The notes beneath the pieces were generated by a model that saw only the letters and a list, made by a program, of their open reading frames with translations, ran no database searches and was not told where the DNA came from. From Actinomycetota bacterium (lineage in GTDB: Bacteria; Actinomycetota; Actinomycetes; Nanopelagicales; Nanopelagicaceae), in contig WLNN01000004.1 in assembly GCA_009699765.1 (NCBI GenBank), positions 1 through 24,602 on the forward strand: a stretch of DNA of 24,602 bases, read 5' to 3'. Made by a program: the position numbers and the translations under genes. Within the stretch, counting starts at the first letter, position 1. Every line of letters begins with the position of its first letter. Positions 1 through 7,161 of this stretch are shown in pieces.

Positions 1-650
1 ATGTAAACGGGTTCGACACCAATGTGCGCATCAGGATTTCCAGTGCAGTACCAATCAAAATCTTCACCACCATCGCCCCATGCAAGACGTTCGTATTCGC
101 CAATTACAATTATTGAATATTCACGTTCGCCGACTTCGCGTGTCTCGTAACTACGACGAAGTGGAAGTTGCCAGCAGACATCAGGTTTTGTATCAACAAA
201 GTGCAAATCACGTTTTTCTGCAAGATGGTGAAGTACGCAACCAAAAGTTCCAGTAAATCCTGGAGCTTCATAACCTTTTCGGTTTAAGAAGATACATGCA
301 TCATCGACAGTACGAGTCTTTCGTTCATCGTCTTCATCTGTATCTGTAATACGAAGTTTTCCACCAGGCTTCTTTGGGCGAGCATCTTGATAAAACTGCC
401 ACATATCTGGAGTAAGAAATTCTGCTGCACGTAATGTGCGCTCTTCATCTGCTGCATCTGAATACATTGCACCTTCTGTGCAACATCCATCATTGGGACG
501 ATCTTCAAAGACACCTTTGCAACCATCGCCGTAGATACAAGTCCAATTAGAAGTGAGCCAGGTGAGGTCACATTTGTAGATTTCTTCGGGGGATGCTGGA
601 TCTGAGAATTCAATCCAGTCACGCGCGAAACCTGCTTTAACCTCTGACAT
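1..650 (-). CDS. Conserved Cys-rich protein, C-terminus outside window
   Basis: The minus strand is open from an ATG at 650 to the left edge: 216 complete codons with no stop, so the gene is partial. The protein starts MSEVKAGFARDWIEF and carries cysteines at residues 27, 38, 44, 56 and 57, including the cluster DGCCTEG, with more Cys and His further on (TFGCVLHHL, DVCWQLPL). This density suggests metal or Fe-S binding, as in proteins with a C-x(n)-C...CC pattern, but no family is proven. The protein resembles, from memory, a conserved hypothetical of actinobacteria. A different frame at 284-622 is also open but gives low-complexity sequence without these features. The start is supported by a TAGGCT box 8 bases upstream and no Shine-Dalgarno sequence, so a leaderless mRNA is likely. 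It is divergent from proC with only 30 bases between them. Confidence 0.8.
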   Translation of the reverse strand, partial: MSEVKAGFARDWIEFSDPASPEEIYKCDLTWLTSNWTCIYGDGCKGVFEDRPNDGCCTEGAMYSDAADEERTLRAAEFLTPDMWQFYQDARPKKPGGKLRITDTDEDDERKTRTVDDACIFLNRKGYEAPGFTGTFGCVLHHLAEKRDLHFVDTKPDVCWQLPLRRSYETREVGEREYSIIVIGEYERLAWGDGGEDFDWYCTGNPDAHIGVEPVY

Positions 651-674
651 AGGGCGAGAGCCTACGCGTACTCT
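644..674 (+). promoter_or_regulatory. Probable proC promoter, leaderless
   Basis: CTGACA at 644-649 (5 of 6 matches to TTGACA) lies 19 bases before TACTCT at 669-674, which lies 6 bases before the proC ATG. No Shine-Dalgarno sequence is present. The -35 covers the start codon of the divergent gene, so the two promoters should compete for RNA polymerase. Confidence 0.5.
659..664 (-). promoter_or_regulatory. Probable -10 box (TAGGCT) of the Cys-rich gene
   Basis: TAGGCT on the minus strand ends 8 bases before the ATG at 650. That spacing places the transcription start at or next to the ATG, so the mRNA would be leaderless. No good -35 is visible. The surrounding bases (652-668) nearly repeat the menB promoter at 17748-17764. 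Confidence 0.5.
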
Positions 675-680
675 TACGCC

Positions 681-1478
681 ATGGCTAATCACATTGGAGT
701 AATCGGAGCAGGCGTTATGGGCGAAGCTCTTATCGTGGCTTTGATTCGAAGTGGAGTTAATCCTTCTGAAATCTCCTTTGCAGAGAAACGCCCAGAACGT
801 GCTGTTGAACTAGAAGCGCGTTATTCCATCGTTCATCAAGATTTAACTTCGGTGGCAGCGAAATCATCGACCTTATTAATAGTTGTAAAGCCACAAGACA
901 TGACTTCAACGCTTGCCGATCTTGCCCCACACGTTTCAGTTGAGACACTTGTTATCTCTTTTGCAGCTGGCAAGACAATTGCATCAATTGCGTCAGGCCT
1001 TGGCAAGAACAATCCCGTAGTTCGAGTGATGCCAAATACTCCTGCCTTAATTGGCCTAGGTGCATCTGGATATTCATTGGGAGCTGGAGTCACCGAGTCA
1101 CAGAAGAAATTTGTCTCTGATTTTCTTGCGGCTACAGGTAAAGCAATTGAAGTCCCTGAAGCTCTTCAGGATGCCGTCACTGCAACTAGTGGATCAGGGC
1201 CCGCCTATTTCTTCGCATTTGTGGAATCAATGATTGATGGAGCGGTTGCACTTGGGCTCTCACGTGAAGATGCAACAACACTTACGATTCAAACTATTGT
1301 AGGCGCAGCTGCGCTGTTAGATCAGAGTGGTGATTCACCAACAACTCTTCGAGAAAAAGTCACTAGCCCAAATGGAACAACTGCTGCTGCACTCGCTTCT
1401 TTTTCTCAATCAGGACTCCCTGCGATTGTTGCAGAGGCAATGGCAGCTGCTGCTAATCGATCCCAAGAACTTGCTTAG
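681..1478 (+). CDS. proC: Pyrroline-5-carboxylate reductase
   Basis: This cytoplasmic enzyme reduces 1-pyrroline-5-carboxylate to L-proline with NAD(P)H, the last step of proline synthesis. The 265-residue length is normal for the family. The N-terminal Rossmann fold has GVIGAGVMGEAL (residues about 6-17). It is followed by VMPNTPALIGLG and, in the C-terminal dimerisation domain, TSGSGPAYFFAFVE and REKVTSPNGTT, all hallmark P5C reductase segments. The ATG at 681 follows a TACTCT box by 6 bases, consistent with leaderless translation. The stop lies one base before the next gene, a secreted protein, so the two are probably cotranscribed. The nearby bS22 gene makes a neighbourhood also known from mycobacteria. 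Confidence 0.97.
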   Translation: MANHIGVIGAGVMGEALIVALIRSGVNPSEISFAEKRPERAVELEARYSIVHQDLTSVAAKSSTLLIVVKPQDMTSTLADLAPHVSVETLVISFAAGKTIASIASGLGKNNPVVRVMPNTPALIGLGASGYSLGAGVTESQKKFVSDFLAATGKAIEVPEALQDAVTATSGSGPAYFFAFVESMIDGAVALGLSREDATTLTIQTIVGAAALLDQSGDSPTTLREKVTSPNGTTAAALASFSQSGLPAIVAEAMAAAANRSQELA

Positions 1479-1479
1479 A

Positions 1480-2685
1480 ATGAAACGCGTTTTTGTCCTC
1501 GCTCTATCTCTAATATTAATTTCACCTCATGCGGCGGCCGCGCCAAAGGCTGTTCCAGTTGGACTTGGTTCAATTTATTCTGCGCCGGTGGGCAGCGAAA
1601 GCGTTGTTCAATCAGGGCGAAACCTGATTTATATTGCTAATACGAGTTCATCGAGTTCAGATATCTCTCTAACCGCTTTTGATTTATCAGGAGCTCAGAC
1701 TTGGCAACGCACAATTGATTCTGGCGCTGATGAAGTCTTTACTGCCTCGACAATTGATTTTCAGGGAAACATTTGGCTTACTGGTTCGGCCGCATTATTG
1801 AATCCCACCGAAACACCAACTAGCACAGCTGGGATAGATAACCCAGATAATGTGGTTAGCGAAACATCCACCGCACTCCGCCAGGATATGAGCTACCTAG
1901 CGCTTTGGAAGATTTCACCAACAGGTGAATTAGTTGCAACTTACTTAGCACCAAGAACTGAAAATGGTCTGAGTGAAATCCCAATGGCTTCTTCAATTTC
2001 GGCAACAAATTCTGGAATCTCAATTGTGGGCTCTCTGACTACTCGTCCATTCTTTATTTCCGCATCAACGGTGGGAATCTTCAGCAAGATGGTCTTTATC
2101 GGTACTTCAAAGAGTGAGTTCAACTCTGTAGTCCGACACTCTGATGGATCTAGCACAATCTACGGATCTAGTGCTGAAGCACTTGCTGGCAAGAAAGCTG
2201 CTGGTCTTCGTGACGGAGTACTTATTCGCATTTCAAAAACTGGTGCAATTACAAAGTTAGTTCGTAGTTCAGCACCAAAAGCTTCACGTAGTTGGATCTC
2301 TGGTGACTCTTCATTCCTTGCCAGCGGTCCAGTAATTACCGGTAAGGTCACAGAGACTGCAATCACGAAATTCACATCTGTATTTGCTCCAACGTGGACT
2401 TTACGAATTCCAAGTGTTGGGCCATCTAGAACGTTAAGTGCGAATGGCAACTCCTATCTAGCTCTATCGAGCAAGAGCGCCATCACTGGTATTTCTAAAT
2501 GGAAGCCTTCTGCGCCAGCTTTGCTTGTGATCACCTTCGATAACAAGGGCGTGATAACGGCGGCTACAGCCCTTCCTGGCCTAGTTACACCGATATCTCT
2601 CCAGTATTCAAAGGAGCGAGGCGTTACTGGGCTGGCTAGCGCTAGCGATGGAACCGTTTCGATTTTTACCCTCGTATCGCGGTAA
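1480..2685 (+). CDS. Secreted protein of unknown function, propeller-like
   Basis: The 401-residue product begins MKRVFVLALSLILISPHAAAA, a clear Sec signal peptide with likely cleavage after AAA near residue 21. The same frame is open further upstream, inside proC, but the start at 1480 is chosen because it gives the signal peptide and follows the proC stop by one base. The mature part is rich in Ser, Thr, Ala and Gly and has repeated strand-like units such as LIYIANTSSSSSDISLTAFD, DFQGNIWLTGSA and RDGVLIRISKTGAIT. These resemble PQQ- or NHL-type beta-propeller blades. I see no catalytic motif, cysteine pair, LPXTG or C-terminal membrane anchor, so it should be released or loosely wall-associated. 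The family is not recognised and the propeller fold is inference. Confidence 0.85.
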   Translation: MKRVFVLALSLILISPHAAAAPKAVPVGLGSIYSAPVGSESVVQSGRNLIYIANTSSSSSDISLTAFDLSGAQTWQRTIDSGADEVFTASTIDFQGNIWLTGSAALLNPTETPTSTAGIDNPDNVVSETSTALRQDMSYLALWKISPTGELVATYLAPRTENGLSEIPMASSISATNSGISIVGSLTTRPFFISASTVGIFSKMVFIGTSKSEFNSVVRHSDGSSTIYGSSAEALAGKKAAGLRDGVLIRISKTGAITKLVRSSAPKASRSWISGDSSFLASGPVITGKVTETAITKFTSVFAPTWTLRIPSVGPSRTLSANGNSYLALSSKSAITGISKWKPSAPALLVITFDNKGVITAATALPGLVTPISLQYSKERGVTGLASASDGTVSIFTLVSR

Positions 2686-2731
2686 CCTTTGCCATCGATT
2701 CATCCAGCAACATATCTCGGGCACAACTAAT

Positions 2732-2737
2732 AGGAAG
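2732..2737 (+). promoter_or_regulatory. Ribosome binding site of bS22
   Basis: AGGAAG lies 10 bases before the ATG at 2748. This is one of the few recognisable Shine-Dalgarno sequences in the window and it fixes the start of the very short bS22 gene. No TANNNT box is found in the 62-base gap before it, so the gene may be read through from proC. Confidence 0.55.
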
Positions 2738-2747
2738 AGCGTGACTT

Positions 2748-2846
2748 ATGGGTTCCGTTATCAAGAAGCGTCGCAAGCGTATGGCTAAGAAGAAGCATAA
2801 GAAGCTTCTTAAGAAGACACGTATTCAGCGTCGTAACGCCAAGTAG
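2748..2846 (+). CDS. Small ribosomal subunit protein bS22 (AURKAIP1/Cox24-type)
   Basis: This is a 32-codon gene, short enough to be missed by gene callers. The product starts [19 protein letters not shown] and ends QRRNAK; about half of its residues are Lys or Arg. It matches the tiny actinobacterial protein first annotated as a hypothetical or DUF1713/AURKAIP1 protein and later seen in mycobacterial 30S subunits as bS22, where it contacts 16S rRNA. In M. tuberculosis the homologue, as I recall Rv0500B, is also next to proC. An AGGAAG ribosome binding site lies 10 bases upstream. It is convergent with the metallopeptidase gene, 34 bases away. The biased composition makes chance occurrence unlikely. 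Confidence 0.93.
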   Translation: MGSVIKKRRKRMAKKKHKKLLKKTRIQRRNAK

Positions 2847-2866
2847 TCAATTTTTAATAACTGTTT

Positions 2867-2884
2867 TTAAGTTAAGTAACTTAA
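2867..2884. terminator. Weak inverted repeat between convergent genes
   Basis: TTAAGTT at 2867-2873 and AACTTAA at 2878-2884 form a perfect 7-base-pair stem with a 4-base AAGT loop, preceded by a T run at 2864-2868. It lies between the ends of bS22 (plus) and the metallopeptidase (minus) and overlaps the latter's stop codon. The stem is almost all A-T, so as an intrinsic terminator it would be weak; it could act in both directions. Confidence 0.3.
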
Positions 2885-5268
2885 GGACGAAGCATCTGTA
2901 GTTGGCCATTGATGCCAGCGACAAGATATTTCACACGATTCACGACAACCCAGGTGGAACTTATTCCATCTGGGTTTTCGCTTGCCGCAACATAACTAAT
3001 CTTTGTAGAGCCCTTTGATTTATCCGCGACACAAAGACGGTTCTCGCAGTTAAAGGCAATCAGGGATCCATCTGTCGATAGGTATTGAGATGGTTTTCCG
3101 AAAGCTTCGGTCGTTGCACTTTCAGAGGTTGGTATTTTCTGAATGTAACTCCAACGAATCTTATTTGCATTTGGCAAGGAAGTTGGAGCTGCACTTAACC
3201 AAGTAGCAAAAATTCCTTTGAGGTCTTTACTGAGCGCAACGTCATAACCGAGAACCGGAGTCTCTATGACGGAAGCTTCAAGGGTTTGGTAACTCCAACC
3301 TGATGGCGATAAATCGCTTCGCGTTGCAACTCGAATTTCTCCCGCAGTGACTTCCTTCTTCTGATTGAGATTTAGCACCGAATCGTAAAGAACGAATGTT
3401 TGTTTGCCGTTGAAGGCTGCTTTCAGGTGGAATGCAACGTCGCCGGTTGAGCGACCGTCAGTTTTGCGATCACCGTCAACTAGTTCGTAATCCCAGCTCT
3501 TTGATGCAGTTCTCTTGACAGCGCCCAAGAGAATTCCTTGACTCTCATCGCGATAGAAAACTTGAACGCCACCAGATGATGCAACACACGCGCTACTCAC
3601 ACTTACATCGCTGGCAGTACGAACGCGAATAGGGTCCTCATAGTTATTTACTGCAGCACCGTCGCCATCGACGATTTCAAAGGTGAATTTCTTACCGTCG
3701 TATCTTGCATAACGAAGGTCAGTGCTTTCTTTATCCGCATAAAAGATATGTAGTGTTTGAGCTTTGCCACTGCCATTGACGCAGAGCGAGAGCGCACCCT
3801 TAATGGCAGTGTTCGTTCTGCCACCAGAACCCCCAGCGCCATCTACAGTTGTTTTGATCCAAGCTTTTCCATCCCAGCGAGCAATCTTTAAATCTCCACT
3901 TCTGGAGTCGAGATATGCCAAGACTGGTTGGCCATTAAAGCTTGCACTTGTCACCAAAGTTGCATCGCTCTTGGCATCAATAGCTGTTCTCTTCCAACCA
4001 GCTTGCGGTGTAACGCTCTGAGTATTAACTGGTTCAGAGGTTCCATTTGAATTAGAAGCTGTTACCGCAAAGGTATAAGAGGTTCCATTTTTAAGTCCCG
4101 CGAAAATAACAGGTGAGGTGGTTGAAGATTTAATTTGGCCAGTCTTAACATTTCGTATCGAATAAGAAGTGATTTGAGCGGTTCGCGCATTTGCTGGTGG
4201 ATCAAAGGTGACGATTGCACTTCCGTCAGCAATCAGTGCTGAAACATTTCGCACTTCTTGTGGAATACCAACTGCAATCCCTGCCGGAGGCTTGCGACGC
4301 ATATCTTCCATCATCGCCAATAAAAGTGGCCCAGGAGCGCGAAAAATTTCACCAGCATCAAGATTCGGGGTCATTACATTATCCAGCAGTGATTTTCCGA
4401 AAGTTGCTTCATCAAGGTGGCTGACCGAAGAACCATCTTCATATCTACGTGGCGTGTAAAGAAGCGGCTTCTCGCCGCCATTTGCTGCAATACCTAGCGG
4501 ACCAGCCCAGACAAGTTTAGAAGTGATGGCATCACCAAGCTCGAGTGATGGTGATGGAAGATCTGCAAGGCGCCTGCCATCTTCAACTTGTACGTATGCA
4601 TCAAATGGAGTTGGTTCATCGATACTTCCGTAACCTAAAAAAGGATCATAGGAATCAGTTGATAAGAAACCAAGTCCATGGCCCATTTCATGTATGAAGA
4701 CAGATTGCAGGTCGTACTCGTTTGCATGAGAAATTCCGTCATTGCGTTCATTCCACTGAGCACTTGAATTTACTTGAATTACAATCTCAGATTGCTTGCT
4801 ATCGAGATCTTTGCCTGCAATTGCGTTTGCCAATGCTGATGGATACCAGAGACTTGAATCTGGAGCGCCGCTAAATCCTGCAAAGTAATCTCCAGGTCTC
4901 GCGCTTCCAAGAACATCTGAAGAAGTAATTCGAGTCCAACTCGCATCGATGGTAATTGGAACTGAAGAAGTAAAACTTGCCGACCAAACATCTACCGCTG
5001 CTTGTAAGTCTTTCTTTGCCCACTCAGGAAAATTTTTATAGTTAACAATAAACTTAGATTTGGCTTCAAGGTAAGCAACTTTTTTGCGAGGAATCTGCTT
5101 CTCGGTCGTGTTGGGTCCCGCGTAGATGTATCCCCATTGAGTTGCCTCGCGTTGAAGAAATGGAGTAATCGCCTCTGCGCTAAGGGGAGTGAGTAAGCCA
5201 AAGATCAAGCCAAGAATTAAGCCGAGGGGGAGAGCGCCGTGTTTTGTGCGCTGAATAAGGCTCCTCAT
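2881..5268 (-). CDS. Secreted zinc metallopeptidase with FnIII and propeller repeats
   Basis: A 795-residue secreted protein, numbered from the ATG at 5268. Residues 1-33 form a long signal peptide ending LSAEA. The catalytic domain carries HEMGHGLGF (about 193-201), the zinc-binding HExxH of gluzincin/metzincin-type enzymes. The residue at the usual third-ligand place (HExxHxxGxxH) is Ser. The segments SHLDE (His about 284) and DNVMTP (about 297-302) could provide a distant third ligand and a Met-turn, as in leishmanolysin-like M8 enzymes. A fibronectin III domain follows (about 337-421). Then come at least four blades of about 60 residues with a pattern like RWDGKAWIKTTVDG. A TTG nine bases further upstream is in frame, but it overlaps a TAACGT -10 box. 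Substrate is unknown; an outer-surface protein-degrading role is inference. Confidence 0.85.
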   Translation of the reverse strand: MRSLIQRTKHGALPLGLILGLIFGLLTPLSAEAITPFLQREATQWGYIYAGPNTTEKQIPRKKVAYLEAKSKFIVNYKNFPEWAKKDLQAAVDVWSASFTSSVPITIDASWTRITSSDVLGSARPGDYFAGFSGAPDSSLWYPSALANAIAGKDLDSKQSEIVIQVNSSAQWNERNDGISHANEYDLQSVFIHEMGHGLGFLSTDSYDPFLGYGSIDEPTPFDAYVQVEDGRRLADLPSPSLELGDAITSKLVWAGPLGIAANGGEKPLLYTPRRYEDGSSVSHLDEATFGKSLLDNVMTPNLDAGEIFRAPGPLLLAMMEDMRRKPPAGIAVGIPQEVRNVSALIADGSAIVTFDPPANARTAQITSYSIRNVKTGQIKSSTTSPVIFAGLKNGTSYTFAVTASNSNGTSEPVNTQSVTPQAGWKRTAIDAKSDATLVTSASFNGQPVLAYLDSRSGDLKIARWDGKAWIKTTVDGAGGSGGRTNTAIKGALSLCVNGSGKAQTLHIFYADKESTDLRYARYDGKKFTFEIVDGDGAAVNNYEDPIRVRTASDVSVSSACVASSGGVQVFYRDESQGILLGAVKRTASKSWDYELVDGDRKTDGRSTGDVAFHLKAAFNGKQTFVLYDSVLNLNQKKEVTAGEIRVATRSDLSPSGWSYQTLEASVIETPVLGYDVALSKDLKGIFATWLSAAPTSLPNANKIRWSYIQKIPTSESATTEAFGKPSQYLSTDGSLIAFNCENRLCVADKSKGSTKISYVAASENPDGISSTWVVVNRVKYLVAGINGQLQMLRP

Positions 5269-5276
5269 AGCGGGCA

Positions 5277-5282
5277 ACGTTA
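5277..5282 (-). promoter_or_regulatory. Probable -10 box (TAACGT) of the metallopeptidase
   Basis: TAACGT on the minus strand lies 8 bases before the ATG at 5268, the spacing expected for a leaderless or nearly leaderless mRNA. It overlaps the alternative TTG start at 5277, which argues against that start. Confidence 0.4.
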
Positions 5283-5303
5283 TCAGGGTGAGAGAATATA
5301 GAT

Positions 5304-5549
5304 ATGGTCACCGTTTATTCCCGCCACGGCTGTCACCTCTGTGAAGATGCTGTGACCATTCTTGAGAGCCTGCAGCCAGAGCTCAATTTTGAGATTGAAA
5401 TAATCTATATTGAAAGTGACCCTGAACTCGAAAAACTATATGGCGATAAAGTCCCAGTGATTCAAATAGATGGCGAGCATCATGATTTTTGGAGAGTGGA
5501 TCCAGAACGCTTTAGATCTTCCCTTGAAAAACATCGTCAGCGTCAATAA
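5304..5549 (+). CDS. Glutaredoxin-like thiol-disulfide protein (DUF836)
   Basis: An 81-residue cytoplasmic thioredoxin-fold protein. The active site is CHLC (residues 10-13) after the first strand MVTVYSRHG. VPVIQIDGEH includes the cis-proline segment that contacts substrate thiols. Length and motif fit the DUF836/glutaredoxin-like family common in actinobacteria, often next to haem or redox genes; the specific partner is unknown. Possible ribosome binding is AGGGTGAG 11 bases upstream; no -10 is well placed. Its last 38 bases overlap the end of the XPB gene on the other strand. From memory the M. tuberculosis counterpart (Rv0508) lies in the same region as proC. Confidence 0.9.
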   Translation: MVTVYSRHGCHLCEDAVTILESLQPELNFEIEIIYIESDPELEKLYGDKVPVIQIDGEHHDFWRVDPERFRSSLEKHRQRQ

Positions 5550-7161
5550 TCGTGTAGCTGTAACCCTGCTCTGCTAAGAATCTTTGGCGGTTCTGCGCGA
5601 AATCTTGATCAATAGTGTCGCGAGAAACTACTGAGTAAAAACGCGCACCTCGACCATCTGCTTTAGGACGCAAGATGCGGCCCAATCGTTGTGCCTCTTC
5701 TTGACGAGAACCAAATGCACCAGAGACTTGAATAGCAATTGTTGCTTCCGGTAAATCAATTGAAAAGTTAGCAACCTTTGATACGACAAGGCATGTAATT
5801 TCACCAGTTCTAAATGCATGGAATAACTCTTCGCGTACCTTTTGTGGGGTTGAACCTTGAATTACTGGAACGCCAAGAGTTTCACCTAAATCATCAAGTT
5901 GATCAAGGTACTGACCGATAACAAGGATCTGTTCATTTGCATGCAGACTTACAAGTTCTTGAACAACATCACGCTTTGTACGAGTTGTTGCGCAGTATCG
6001 ATAACGCTCTTCAGGTTCTGCTGTTGCGTAGGCAAGACGTTCGGCCTCAGTCAGATTAACGCGAACCTCAATACATTCTGCTGGAGCGATATATCCCTGA
6101 GCTTCAATTTCTTTCCAAGGAACATCAAATCGCTTTGGACCGATTAGTGAAAATACTTCACCTTCCATGCCGTCTTCGCGTACGAGAGTCGCGGTAAGTC
6201 CTAAGCGGCGACGAGATTGAATATCTGCGGTAAATCTAAAGATTGGTGCAGGAAGTAGATGAACTTCATCGTAAATAATCAAACCCCAGTCATGGCTATC
6301 GAAGAGATCTAAGTGTGAATAAACGCCGTTTTTCTTCTTTGTCATCACTTGATAAGTAGCAATAGTTACAGGACGAATCTCTTTCTTAGAGCCTGAGTAC
6401 TCGCCAATTTCATCTTCATTGAGCGTTGTCCGCTTTAATAATTCATCACGCCATTGACGAGCAGCAATTGTGTTTGTTACCAAGATAAGAGTTGTCGCCT
6501 TTGCGTGAGCCATAGCTGCAGCTCCGACAATTGTTTTACCGGCGCCACAGGGAAGAACAACTACACCGGAACCACCATGCCAAAATCCCTCAGCAGCATG
6601 TTCTTGGTATTCGCGAATCTTCCATCCATCTTGCTTGAGCTCAATGGGATGCGCTTGGCCATCAACATAACCTGCAAAATCTTCAGCCGGCCAACCTAGA
6701 CGCAGCAAAGATTGTTTGATTGCACCGCGTTGGCTTGGATGAACTGCGATAGTTTCATTATCGATTCGAATTCCAAGAAGTGGAGCGATTTTCTTTGCCC
6801 GAATAACTTCTTCAAGAACTGCAGTATCTGTTGTTACAAGAATCAATCCATGAACCGGATCAGCTTCAAGACGAAGGCGGCCATAACGTGACATCTGTTC
6901 TGCGACATCAACGAGTAGTGCGTGAGGGACCGCATAACGTGAGTACTTAATTAATGTATCGATAACCATTTCAGCATCGTGGCCAGCGGCACGTGCATTC
7001 CAGAGACCAAGATTGGTAAGGCGATATGTGTGCATGTGTTCTGGTGCGCGTTCGAGTTCTGCAAAGGGCGCAATCGCACGTCGGCATTCGACAGATAAAG
7101 GATGATCGATATCTAGAAGGAGTGTCTTATCACTCTGAACAATTAAAGGTCCGTCGCTCAT
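5512..7161 (-). CDS. XPB/Ssl2-type DNA repair helicase
   Basis: A 549-residue superfamily 2 ATPase of the XPB (ERCC3) family, which opens DNA with 3'-5' polarity; in bacteria a repair role is assumed. Seen in order: an N-terminal region resembling the damage-recognition part, Walker A PCGAGKT (204-210), the DEVH box (298-301), TATLVRED (323-330) containing the XPB-specific RED motif, and motif VI QRLGR (491-495). Length is normal for bacterial XPB. Translation is probably coupled to the upstream M20 peptidase gene through an ATGA overlap. The helicase-associated protein two genes upstream matches the M. tuberculosis pair Rv0861c/Rv0862c. The 3' end overlaps the glutaredoxin gene by 38 bases. 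No Bax1-type nuclease is seen nearby. Confidence 0.95.
   Translation of the reverse strand: MSDGPLIVQSDKTLLLDIDHPLSVECRRAIAPFAELERAPEHMHTYRLTNLGLWNARAAGHDAEMVIDTLIKYSRYAVPHALLVDVAEQMSRYGRLRLEADPVHGLILVTTDTAVLEEVIRAKKIAPLLGIRIDNETIAVHPSQRGAIKQSLLRLGWPAEDFAGYVDGQAHPIELKQDGWKIREYQEHAAEGFWHGGSGVVVLPCGAGKTIVGAAAMAHAKATTLILVTNTIAARQWRDELLKRTTLNEDEIGEYSGSKKEIRPVTIATYQVMTKKKNGVYSHLDLFDSHDWGLIIYDEVHLLPAPIFRFTADIQSRRRLGLTATLVREDGMEGEVFSLIGPKRFDVPWKEIEAQGYIAPAECIEVRVNLTEAERLAYATAEPEERYRYCATTRTKRDVVQELVSLHANEQILVIGQYLDQLDDLGETLGVPVIQGSTPQKVREELFHAFRTGEITCLVVSKVANFSIDLPEATIAIQVSGAFGSRQEEAQRLGRILRPKADGRGARFYSVVSRDTIDQDFAQNRQRFLAEQGYSYTIIDADDVFQGKI

Noticed and set aside
284..622. Open frame of 112 codons on the minus strand near the left edge
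   Set aside because: It overlaps the longer Cys-rich frame on the same strand. Its product is Met/Gln/Ser-rich without any family-like pattern, while the other frame stays open for 650 bases and reads like a real protein.
5269..5277. TTG start for the metallopeptidase, nine bases before the ATG
   Set aside because: It overlaps the likely TAACGT -10 box and adds only three residues before a normal signal peptide.
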